From positions 868,001 through 932,000 of the forward strand of contig JAYKKI010000064.1 of NCBI GenBank assembly GCA_039881145.1: a stretch of DNA of 64,000 bases, in the 5' to 3' direction. The notes beneath the pieces were generated by a model. That model had not been told where the DNA came from, made no database searches, and worked only from the letters and a program-made list of their open reading frames with translations. The position numbers were made by a program, and so were the translations under genes. Origin of the DNA: Druceiella hillmani (Eukaryota > Arthropoda > Insecta > Lepidoptera > Hepialidae). Below are positions 48,470 through 59,514 of the stretch, piece after piece. Every line of letters begins with the position of its first letter. The first letter of the stretch is position 1.

Positions 48470-50776
48470 CGCCGAACACAAGCAGTCGCGCATGGTCTGT
48501 GATTCCGCAACTTTACGTGTCTTTTTTGTGAAAAATAATGAATATTTCAAGTCGTTGTGCAGTATATAATTAAAACAACTCATATTTGTGTAAATAATAA
48601 TAATAACAAGTTATTTATTCAATTATTTTTTAAAATTTGTATTTGTAACTTTTGATTGATTTTGATTTGATTTTGATTTGTATTTGTGTTTGAACAAAAG
48701 TCCATCAAAACTCATCACTTTATAGATCAATAAAAACAAAACAAAATGAAATTTTCTTAATTATTCCTAATAATTAATAGACAGACTATAATCATCTTAG
48801 AGATCAATCAATATTCATTATCAATAACACCAAGTTATAGGAACTCTAAAATCACACTTATTTTTCAGATGTTTCTTCAAAAACAAAATAAAAAAAACTT
48901 CTTATAACTATTTTACTGCAACAATCTATTCATCATTAGTCTCCATTATATCTACTGGAGATATGATGATGGCATACAACCATCACGTGTTCTAGGCACA
49001 TGTGTTTACCACTTTGAAGCAGCTGTACTTTGTTTTGCGGTTCTTTCTCCTATCACAATAAAAACAATGACCTGCAACATGTAGAACTTGGTTTGACGAT
49101 GATGCTTCTTAGTCATTTTCAGAAATTTTCAGGATTTCTTTTATTATCACTCTGATTGATTGAGAAATAGTGGAAGAGATATATCTGTACCTTTCATGTT
49201 GACCTTCCATGAACGAATAAGAAATTTTTTCAATAAACTTTCGTCTTGTAAAAATTTTTTCATTGTTGTGTTCAAAAATCACTTGTGCATTTATAGTGAT
49301 CACAGTATAAAACAATACCATTGGCTACCTCCTTGTGTTTTTTTGGGTGTTGTATACACTGCAATGTTTATCTACTACGTCGACTCCAGATTATTTTTTC
49401 TTAAATTACCCACAGACGTCAAATTCTGTTTAGTTGAAAGAGTTGTGGTCAATTGACAACTAGAGTACTAATTATTTGTTGTCACATTTCTCCCTGATCC
49501 TGATATTGGTTCACAATGACGAACTACAACATTAGTAGAATTATTGGTGCATTGAAATGGGCCATCTGATTGAATACACACATACACCTCTGTTTTGAAT
49601 GTGTAAAACGTTTTTTTGTCAGTAGCCGCTTATATTTTGATACCATCCTTGTTTGGCTTACTTGATATTGCCGAAAATTGAACTTTCCATGAAATGCTGA
49701 TGACATTGACATTTCAACTGTCACAAAAGGGGATAGAGCGTAACTATCTTTGCAATTTCGAATAAATTCATTCCAAAACTCCCCGATTGGTGCAAGTTTA
49801 TCATACTGTATTCTCTCAGTCCGAATGTCTCTTGTTATACCATATAAACATGAACCATTCTTGTTATAAAAGTCATCGGCATTCATATGGTTCCATTTCC
49901 TCACACCGCACAGTAAGAGTAATCCAATCAATCCCTTTATTTCAGTCAATGTCATCTCTCGACCATATCTTTCTTGTAAATAGTTAGGCTGTATATTTCT
50001 TATAAATTTACTGGTGTTATCCACAATCATGGTCAACAACTCGTCACTGATGAAGTAGCATTCCGTAGGTGATTTCGAATCAAGAGCGGGTGGCAAAATT
50101 CTAGGGAATTGTTCTCTAATTATATTGGCAGATCTAGTACTCACAGAAATAGGGGGATTTTCACTACAAACAGTCCCGTCTTTTCCAATATATGTACTCC
50201 CTTGCTGGCTTACAAATTGAGAATATGGTGATAAAGAAACATTATCGTCATCTCTGTCACTAAGTTCACCATCCGACTGAAGACACTCTGCCTGTACTGG
50301 CAAGGAATCAATCGGATTGTCTTCCTCGTCTGAAAATCATTAAAGATCTTATCATCAAAGATTTCATCTTCTGTTTCCGCCACCTCTAGCATGCGAGATA
50401 TTCGACGTTATAAGTCTTCGTAACTCATTGTCTACAAAAAAGAGCATAAGAAATGTCTAAATTTACAAAACTTTTATATTTTATTATATATAAAATAAAG
50501 TCATAAGATATAAATAACATGAAACACTTATCCAGGTATTCATTTTATTTTATTGATTTTTTATCATACATAATTGGTAGCACAAGGAATCCGAGATCAC
50601 AGACATAAATTAAAAAACATGTGCGTATGCCATGAATGTCATAGACCTACTGAGGTGTAGTATCTCACCCCCTCAAGGATATCACAGAAGCGCAACCTTC
50701 TTTTATTTATAGTTTTAGTAAACTGACTAAAATAAGTTCGCTGCGGACTCAGAGATCGTGTGCGACCACAGGAAGG
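48470..50776 (-). mobile_element. piggyBac element 3 (right end visible, left end eroded)
   Basis: The right end is TTAA at 50777-50780 preceded (read inward) by CCTTCCTGTGGTCGCACACG. A diverged inverted copy of the sub-terminal part (GTCGCGCATGGTCTGTGATT) lies at 48486-48505, so the left end is near 48470, but its outermost bases and TTAA are not recognisable. The coding relic lies between, on the minus strand. Confidence 0.6.
48936..50428 (-). pseudogene. piggyBac transposase 3, internally deleted
   Basis: ATG 50428 opens MSYEDL, followed at once by TAA. An acidic N-terminus follows, with a frameshift near 50330. The frame 50303-49524 holds the N-terminal half of the DDE domain (MTLTEIKGLIGLLLLCGVRK). 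The first Asp block is altered (FVTVEMSMSSAF). The second block reads RNVTTNN-stop-YSS, so the catalytic Asp is Asn and the Trp is a stop. A deletion then joins LRKN to GVDVVDKHC, the third Asp block, followed by TRR-stop-PMVLFYTV. A cysteine-rich tail reads CFYCDRRKNRKTKYSC and then KHMCLEH after a frameshift, ending at TAA 48936. No activity is possible. Confidence 0.75.
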
Positions 50777-51292
50777 TTAAATCTGAGTGGAATAAAAGCT
50801 TGTTAAAAAAACAGAATTGCGTTAAAATTACGATTGTGGGAGAAATTTAACACTTTGTGTTTAATGACTTAGTGACATGATGTTAATTTCTAAAGATGTT
50901 GCAATAGTTAACATCACTACCATTTTTTGTCTAGACTATCACTATATCTTAAGATAGTTTTTAAGATCATAAGCAAATTTTTAGTAGTACAGATTTTGCG
51001 ACAGGGATTCCTTTTTTCAAAACAATCAACATAAAGTTTCAAGCAATAACAGAATCTAAAAGTGGACACAAAAATCACTCATTGCATGCTTGCTGCATGA
51101 CTACTCTACTTCCATATCTAATTCCATGTGATTCAGTGGAATAGTATTAGAACAAAATTACTCATGTGACTGAAGATTTCTTAAAGAAAGTACAAAAAAT
51201 CATAACTTCCAAAGTATTAATTTTCGCGAAGCTTTTATTTTGTTTATATGACTTGAAACGATGCTTTCTACCTACAACAATTTTTGGACCTG

Positions 51293-51425
51293 TATATATA
51301 TATATATATGTAAATATATATATATATATATTATATGTATATATATATACATTATATGTATATATATACATATATATATATATATACAAATATATTATAT
51401 GTATATATATATATAATATATTGCT
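51293..51425. repeat. Interrupted TA microsatellite
   Basis: TA blocks separated by TGTATA and CATTATATG interruptions, giving a higher-order pattern. Confidence 0.9.
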
Positions 51426-51429
51426 TATA

Positions 51430-52363
51430 TATTCTAATTGTAATAAAAAAAGTTATGTTTTATGAATACTTTTTAATTTATTAGTGTTTTTTACTAGAAA
51501 CCTGAAATATTTTTTCCACACATTTCAATATTTTTTGTGCATAGATTCCTTTTCTATGTAAAAAATTTCATTACGAACAAATAGAAAATTTATGCATTAT
51601 TTTATCGAAAGTGACATAAAAGCTAACAAATATGGTCTGACTTTGTGTGATCACGCATGCTCGAAGGATTAACTGAGATTTCTATTTGAAATGTCTACTT
51701 ACGTGAAAATTTAATTTACATAGGAACAAAACTGTAGTGAGTACGAGGGTGTAGCAAACAGGGATAGAGAAACAGACAGAATCCATTAAAAGGGGATGTG
51801 ATATCCATCCCTTGGCATAATATTTAGTTGCAACAGGAAAATATAATTTTACTCCACTTTGACAACAAGAGCTGACACTTCAATAGAAATAAGACTCGTA
51901 GATTACATTGTCCAAAGAATTTGTTTGTATTCAGAAGACGCTATAAACAGCATATCTGATGAAAATGTAGTTCTTTATTTAAAACCAGGTATGCCGCAAA
52001 CAAAAAATTTCGATTATTGTTTCATTTCCTTCGATTTAGTGAAAATTCTAAAATGAAATATGAAACATCCCTGTTAAGCCTATGAAGACCCCCCTCCATA
52101 ACAGAATGTCATGCAGTAGTCCTTTTTCATCTAGTTTAGATTACGGTTCAGTGGAAAAAAATATTGAAAATTACATTTAATATTTGTTGGTAAATCAAAA
52201 GTAATATATATAAAGAAAATAATACAACATAAATGAATTTGGAACATATTTTTGGACAATTAAAAATTCAAAATTAAATTCATGGAACTGAAAAAATAAA
52301 GTTAATGGTCATTAGTATGAATTTCTACGCAGGAAATCACAAATACAAAACATACACACATAC

Positions 52364-52411
<48 letters not shown>

Positions 52412-52423
52412 ATATATATATAT

Positions 52424-52481
<58 letters not shown>

Positions 52482-52520
52482 TTTATATATAAAAAAGAAA
52501 CCTAGTTAAACCTGCAACAA
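51430..52520 (+). repeat. Dispersed repeat family R, longest copy
   Basis: Aligns with 6300-7430 in direct orientation through the R core, CAGAAGACGCTATAAACAGC and a later AAATGAATTTGGAACATATT block. It ends in a TA microsatellite at 52371-52482, at the position where copy 1 has its TA/TG microsatellite. Confidence 0.6.
52365..52485. repeat. Long TA microsatellite
   Basis: About 110 bp of almost pure TA, at the end of the longest R copy. Confidence 0.95.
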
Positions 52521-53569
52521 CGAAATATACCATCGGCATTTCACATCTAGTACACTTCAGTATAATTAAAATTATCATTCAATTTTAATGAAGATAGGTA
52601 ATTAGTTTCCAAGTTGAAAATAAAGCTATTTATTCAATTTTTGTAATAAAATTCTAATACTATCGATAGTGATTAGTCCAGCAAATAAATAATGGATTAA
52701 ATCTGTAGAGAGTTGAAATTATATTTGATAACAGTTCTTTTTATTTGCCGACAACATCATTATGAACTGGTTTGAACATAATGATTATTTCACTTCATAT
52801 TATATTAAAATAATGGAGGGTTGTAGAACCTAATACATTGTAACATTCCCACCGTAATGGCTATTTAAGTTATTGACACATTATGAAGATAAGGAAGGAA
52901 GGACTTGACCTAGTTCTAGCATATTTCACTCATCAAATGACATTTAGTAAAGCATGTGAGAAATAGAAAATGAATATGTTAACTTATTACTCTATCTTGT
53001 TTACTGGTACGTATTAAACTTTGGATAGAGATAAAAGTGAGTTTGATTAAAATTCATTATCATAATCCTCTAACTTTTTTGTACCGGAACTTTCTTGTAT
53101 TAGGTTAAATTTTTTTATGTAATGTCTGTGTACACATCTACATGGAAAATTTAGGTAATACTCAGTCCATTACGTTAATATTATCCCATATGTGAAATTT
53201 AATGACTTATGTAGAACTAGAAAAATTTTTACAATCTACATCAATGTAACCATTTTTAACCCTGCAGCAAAACATGGGTGTCAATAGTTATCCACTCCTT
53301 ATATTTCAATATTGCTCATTTTGGTAAAGTGAGGGGAGACCATATATTGTGTACGTTGTGTCACCTGGATATAGTCGGTGTACTTGAACAATGCCGTGGA
53401 ATCGGGGATTGTCCGTATTTGTTGGTGGAGAACTAATGTCTTCTGCTTGACTTACTATGCAATTAATTTTGAATAAATTACTCTTCAGTTTTCAAGTTCT
53501 GTTATTGAAAAATATTTTTATTCTTTACTATTACCTTCTAGAAGGAAGTAATGATTTTATATGGACTTC

Positions 53570-53588
53570 ATATATATATGTGTGTATA

Positions 53589-53620
<32 letters not shown>

Positions 53621-53625
53621 AAAAC
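53570..53625. repeat. TA/TG microsatellite
   Basis: TATATGTG blocks followed by a pure TA run. Confidence 0.9.
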
Positions 53626-55399
53626 ATACATGTTTCTATATGTATGTTCATGAGTTCTTATGCAGAAATTAATTTTTGTCTTTGGAATTAATTGTTTGAT
53701 TTCATGAGTCGAGTTGTCTCTGTAGCCAAATAATAAATTTAAGTTTTTAATCCTTATTTATTCAAAACTATGGTTCAAATTTATAAATGTTTTATTACGT
53801 TCTAACAATACATTACTGATGATATGCCAACAAACATAAAATATATTTTCCAAAGTTTTTTTTAAATAAAATCATAACCTAACTTGGGCAACTAATGGCT
53901 TCTGCATGACCAATTACATTTTGTTACGGAATGTGAGCATTGTAAAAGGGATTTTTAGATTTCACTTTGAAATAGAATCTAATTTGCATTCAATTGAAAA
54001 AAATTAACAAAAATTTATTCTGTTCTCAGTTTAAATGGTTTTAAATAAAGAATGTACTTCTTATCTGTAACGCGTTGTACAACATCTTTTAAACACGAAC
54101 AGCACAATCTAAAAGATGTTATTTCTATTGAAGTGTCAGTGTTGTTGTGAATATGGGGTAAAACTCCATTTTATTTGTATCTATTAAATTTTATGTCAGG
54201 GAGAGGCATGATATCCCCTTTTAATGAATTCCATCTGTCTCCTTTTTAGGATTGTGCATACAAATAGCAAAAATTAAACAATTATAGATTTGTCATGTCT
54301 GTCTGTCTGTCGCCCTATCCCTGTCTGCTACACCCATTCAGTTTCTAAAGTTTTAGTGTGTACTTCATGTAGAGATCTCAATTAATCCTCTGAGCACACA
54401 AGGTCATGTCATATCAACCCCCGCTGACCAAATTTATGTCATTTCCGACAAAATAATACATGACTCCGAAATTGTTTATCCGATTTTAATGAAATTTTGT
54501 ACTTAGACAAAGAAAGTATGTACGAAACATTTGTACTACACTTATACATTTATGAGTTCAAAAAATATTGAAACAAATGAAAAAAGTTCCCCATTTTTAT
54601 AAAAAAATGCTTATGAATGAAAAAATGTTTGCAAGATTAAATTCTTTGTATTGCAATGAAACGTGTAAAAAATACATACATGTAAATATCAAAAAACAAC
54701 TCGACGAAAACTCCAACTTCTGTCTATCCCTGTGGGTGAGTCATTTTAAATTAATCCTTAGAATATGGCAGTTAAATGTGATAATCGAAAAAGGCCGCTG
54801 TAACTAAATGCAATCCAATGATAACCATGAATATCACCAAATGCAATAACTTAAAAGTAGGGGAACAAATGAAAGTTGTACAATTAGACGTTTTGTTTAT
54901 TTATAAATATTGTAACCCAAAAAACATTATATACCACTATAAGCTAGATAAAATGGCATTTCCAACAGTATAAGCTGAACAAATAGTTGTATTGTGTAAA
55001 TAAGCAATGTAACAAATTTAAAACTACTCAATTTCACGCAATTCACTTGTTTCATAGCAATAAAATGATTCAATTTTTATGTTTATCAGCAACGCTCCTC
55101 ATTTTAGGTCCACTAGGGTTAGTTCTTACCAATGACATAATTTGTACTTTAGATTATTTAAAGTTTCAATTTGCATCAAAGTCAATATAAAAATATAATT
55201 TGTTATCCATAATATGGCAATTCAGTTATTTTACTGTTTTCACTACACAAGCAGGTTATAATATAATCGAATTATTGATAAACTAAATATTTTGTTTTTT
55301 ACACTTTCCAGAGAAACAAAATGAAATAGTTTATATACAGGTTGGAATTTTTTATTATTTCTGCCACTGGAATTTCTACAAAATAGTTTTGTTGTGTGC

Positions 55400-55615
55400 G
55401 ATTTGATGAGATTCAAGTCCTACATTACACTTTATGCAAAACGTTGAAGATGTACATCGCACTGATTTTTTTAAAGCCGCATACCGCGTATCGGCAGCAT
55501 ATCTTGCAAATGCCCAGGCCCGCAAATGCCCATCTTCATCTAGTCTTGTTCAACCACCCACCAGAATGGTGGGTGGTGCGTCTTTCATTGTAAATTTGAG
55601 GTGAAGTAAGATGGT
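55400..55615 (+). other. Conserved unassigned segment (right duplication arm)
   Basis: Partner of 5025-5245. The plus frame reads FMQNVEDVH and VSAAYLANAQ, then CPSSSSLVQPPTRM, with a possible donor at AG|GTGAAG. It could be a lost exon of an unknown gene, or transposon debris duplicated with the Gr unit. Confidence 0.35.
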
Positions 55616-57192
55616 GATCACTTATCAACTTTACTATCAGTTGATAACAGTATCGTCTCTGGTTCAGAATTTTCTGCGTTAATGTAGACAGAAAAGAAAA
55701 TATAATATATTTATTACAGAAAAATACCATAAACAAATGATGAGAGAGTTTACATGTTGTTTTACTAATGAAGAATGGAGCTTTTCACACTTCCATCGAT
55801 ACAAGGTAAATTTTGAACCAAAGAAATTTGGAAGCAGGCTTATGGACATCAGTAGAGTAAATTGAATATGAAAACAATTTATTTTCTTGAGATATTCAAT
55901 GACTTTACATAGTACAGTCTGAATAGTACGTTTATGACATTGGACCATGATCTTAAAGACGACCATTGGCTTGTGTTGTTTTGGACAACACCAGTGAATG
56001 ATCATATTAATCATTCCTCTTACTACAATTCTGTTTAACTATCATCATTCTAGAAATATTTAATTTAATGATGTACAACATTTGCAATAAAGGTACTAGA
56101 TAATTATCATCATAAATTGAACCCGAAATGAAATAACACTGCATCATTTTAATGTATAGATCAAATATATATGGTTATTTCAATGTTCTTCTAAAATTGC
56201 TTGTACGCAAGTTGAAACATTCACTACATATTCAAAATTGAAAATGTTAAGCTGCAAAGAAAAAAAAAAATTATTTCAATTAATATTGCGGTCTTTTAAC
56301 ACAAAATCAATAACATTAATATCTAACACACTGCACCTTGGTGGGTAGTTCTTTTAAGTAGTCAGCCATTTCAGTAATTTTTATTTTTTATTTCCTTCCT
56401 GAACTAAATACTCGCGAGATATGAATGGTTCAGATTACAATGAAAATGTAAAGAAATTCTATTTACCTACAAATGCAATATCTCCATTGTATTTCAGTAG
56501 AGGCAAGTAATTTAGAGTAGATTTTGTTTTTGTTTTAAAACTTTCTACCTATTACTGAAATCAATTTATTCTTAGGGATTTGATTTGTTGCCTTATGTTA
56601 ACAGATATTGGAGTATTTTTTAATAGGTAATGGAATATGAATATCTTTTTAATGTATGAAACTCAACTAAGGTAAAAAATTTAATGTTATTAACTATTTC
56701 AAAAACAGAACTGCAGAAACTAATAATTCATATATAGAAATTTTTTTTTAAAAAGGGGTAATCACTGTAACTAAACAATAGTTCCACTGATTGTTTAGAT
56801 TGTTCAATTACTACAAAAGTAACTGTGATTTTGTCAGTGGAATGAAACACACCATACGGCTTATATTATTTATCACAATTATACAGATACAAATCATCAA
56901 ATTAGAAATCTCACAACTCGCAACAAAAATTGTCAACACTTTGCAAAAAATTACCTGCTCTTATTAGAGATATTTAATTCTCTAAAATGGTTTCCCGTTT
57001 TATTTCTCTGAGAGTAGTAGCATTTTAATTCAATAAATGTGTTGAAGTGATTTTATGACAACATACTGCAATATTTTCTACTTTGTTGGCAATTATTTTG
57101 GAAAGTGTTCAGATTTTCCTTTTTTAATAGAAATATTTTACCTTCAGGATGAAAAAAATCAGCCCCATGGAAATGTGTGTAAGAAAAAATAC

Positions 57193-57212
57193 TGTGTGTG
57201 TGTGTGTGTGTG

Positions 57213-57262
<50 letters not shown>
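57193..57262. repeat. TG then TA compound microsatellite
   Basis: TG units followed by about 22 TA units inside the right duplication arm; the left arm has none at the matching place. Confidence 0.95.
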
Positions 57263-57265
<3 letters not shown>

Positions 57266-57635
57266 CAATTTCTGAGAATAAATAATTTATGTATATTCTG
57301 ATCAATATGGCCAAAATTTTCATTTAAGACCTTGCATTTAAAGAAATTCTTGTTTAGGATAAATTGATGTTTTTGGGTAACGGTTCAATCTTTGTTCGAG
57401 AAAAATTAAATGTTATTTTGATGCCTTTTTCCATAATTTGCCTTATTGATGTTCGTGATTAAGCCGTATAATCCATATAATTTTTAATAAGAAATTTATG
57501 AGTATACAACATTTTAATGAAAATAATTTTTTTTAAGATCTTATTTCTTATAGACTTATTTCAGTGCAATTTGCGTTACTAAAAATTTGGGGTTAAAAGA
57601 AAATTTTTTTCTTAAATCTTTCACATCAATATTTA

Positions 57636-57698
57636 TGTATCTATATATATACACATATATATATATATATATGTATATATATGTATATATATATAAAG
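57636..57698. repeat. TA microsatellite
   Basis: TA run with CA and TG interruptions in the right duplication arm. Confidence 0.9.
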
Positions 57699-58479
57699 AT
57701 CTTGGTGTTTCAAGAAAGCACATTTCACTTTGCTGAAAAACCCGTAATAAACAATATTTAAGTCTTCATAACATATCAAACTTGAAAATGCAATGCCTTT
57801 AACTTAAGTTTGAAATGGTATATACTGGTAAACATTGGGAAATTTTAGTTGTTTGTAGTGTAAATATTTACTTATTTTACACCAATTGAATATTATTTCG
57901 TTTTTATGAAGATAAATAAATATTAAAAAATGCAGGATGATCAAAAAATTTGTACAACGTGGCAAACTGAGAGTTAGTGCCACACATGCGGCTACCAACA
58001 TAGTATGGTGTATACCTTATCTAAGCAAGAATTTTAATTTAGTGGGTGTAAACGGAACTTAATCTTGTAAAGCATTCAGTGCATTATGTGTTACAACCTA
58101 TATGATGGCCAACTGTGCTAAAATATGAACAGGTAGCCATATCTAGTTTTAACCACAGGAGAGTGGAATCAATAGGCTGATATATTAATGCAATGCATTA
58201 AATAGTGACTTTTATGCTTCGCGTGAGAAATTGGTTCAAGATTTGTTTTGTTATGTGATTATGTATGTACTTGAAAAATTAAAATTCTATAAAACTTTTC
58301 GTAAAGAGTTCCAAGTTTGAAAAAGAAAAAATTTTATTTTAGAAACTGTACACTAGCAGCCAGCAAATGTGTTTTATTTTTTTGGGTTTACTGTACAGTC
58401 CCTTTGAATGTTCCAGATGTGTTATTCCATGCATTGTTATTTAACTTTATTTCAGGTCATGCTGAAGGAAGTCTTATTC

Positions 58480-59290
58480 AAATGAGATATTGAATAGTTC
58501 TTATCCCCATAATTAGGAATCCAAGGAGTCAACTGCTTATATAAAATTAGGAAATCCTAAGAAAACAAAAAGTAAAGTGCTGTCGATAGACGAAGAAAAG
58601 TGTATTACCAAGGCCTGTAACATTCTGCTAGAGTCCTGAACAATACCATAAGTGGGGCTATTTGCTGCTTACACTTTAGGACCTTTTATTTTTGCAACAT
58701 ATTTAGAATAGAAGGATGATTTAGACACAAGATAATGTAAAGAGTTAATCAAAGTAAGAAGACATTGTTAGAAACGAAAGAGATTTATTTAAACAGGGTG
58801 GATTATCCCCAGATAGAGAATAACTACAATCAGCATATGGTGGATGTTGATTTTGTTAAGTAATTCCTGGGAAATGTAAAATTTAGAGGAAAACCAAAAG
58901 ATAGTCTTCCACTAGATGCACCCGGTCCACTAGATATATGGAAGGGTCAGAAAAAGGAAAAAAATACAGAAGTACCTAAAGTTGGTGATTTTTAACTTCA
59001 ATTTCAACCTGAAAGTTGTGAAGTCTTTGCACATGCGGTGAATGGATAAAAAGTAAAAGGAATGACAATATATTGAGTTTGGGAACCAGATTAAGATGGG
59101 AATAATTTCCTCCCATCATGACAGATGAGACATTTGAACACTTTCTTGTCTGGCGACTGACACACTAATGCTGCAAGACACCTGAATGTAAATGGAAAGG
59201 CTACAATAAAAAAAAAAACATTTAGGTACACAACAAAGAAACCATTTTATATTAAAGTCTTTATGTTAGATATTTTTGTGACTGAAATAT
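58480..59290 (+). pseudogene. Decayed piggyBac transposase upstream of the 59.5 kb Gr
   Basis: Fragments in successive frames, in family order: LSIDEEKCITKA (first Asp block), HKWGYLLL, NNYNQHMVDVD (the YNxHMGGVD block with the third Asp) and VKFRGKPKD. A cysteine-rich remnant around 59160-59200 reads like CCKTPECK. Many frameshifts and stops are present. The fragment at 35 kb and the one at 1.6 kb are the same insertion seen in duplicated copies. Confidence 0.65.
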
Positions 59291-59458
59291 AAAAAGACCT
59301 GGATTGAAAGGTTAATAAAGTTCCCACGTAAACTCAATCAATATTATGTTCAGTTACCTATTAAACACTCAATAGATTCCGTGAGGTGTTAAAATAATAA
59401 TAAATGTTAATTCAAAAGCTCTTTAAACCATAAAGTGTCAGTTGTTGCTCGAAGACAC

Positions 59459-59486
59459 AATAAAACACTCGCCCTACAATTCAGTT
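59459..59486 (+). promoter_or_regulatory. Putative core promoter of the 59.5 kb Gr
   Basis: AATAAAA at 59459-59465 and TCAGTT at 59481-59486, spaced as before the intact paralogue, about 30 nt ahead of ATG 59515. Conservation between the two copies is the only support. Confidence 0.4.
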
Positions 59487-59514
59487 GGAAACTAAATATT
59501 TTATAGAAATCAAT

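Noticed and set aside
55679..56014. 111-codon minus-strand open frame
   Set aside because: The matching left-arm sequence (4.57-4.8 kb) is full of stops and a tandem insertion in this frame, so it is not conserved.
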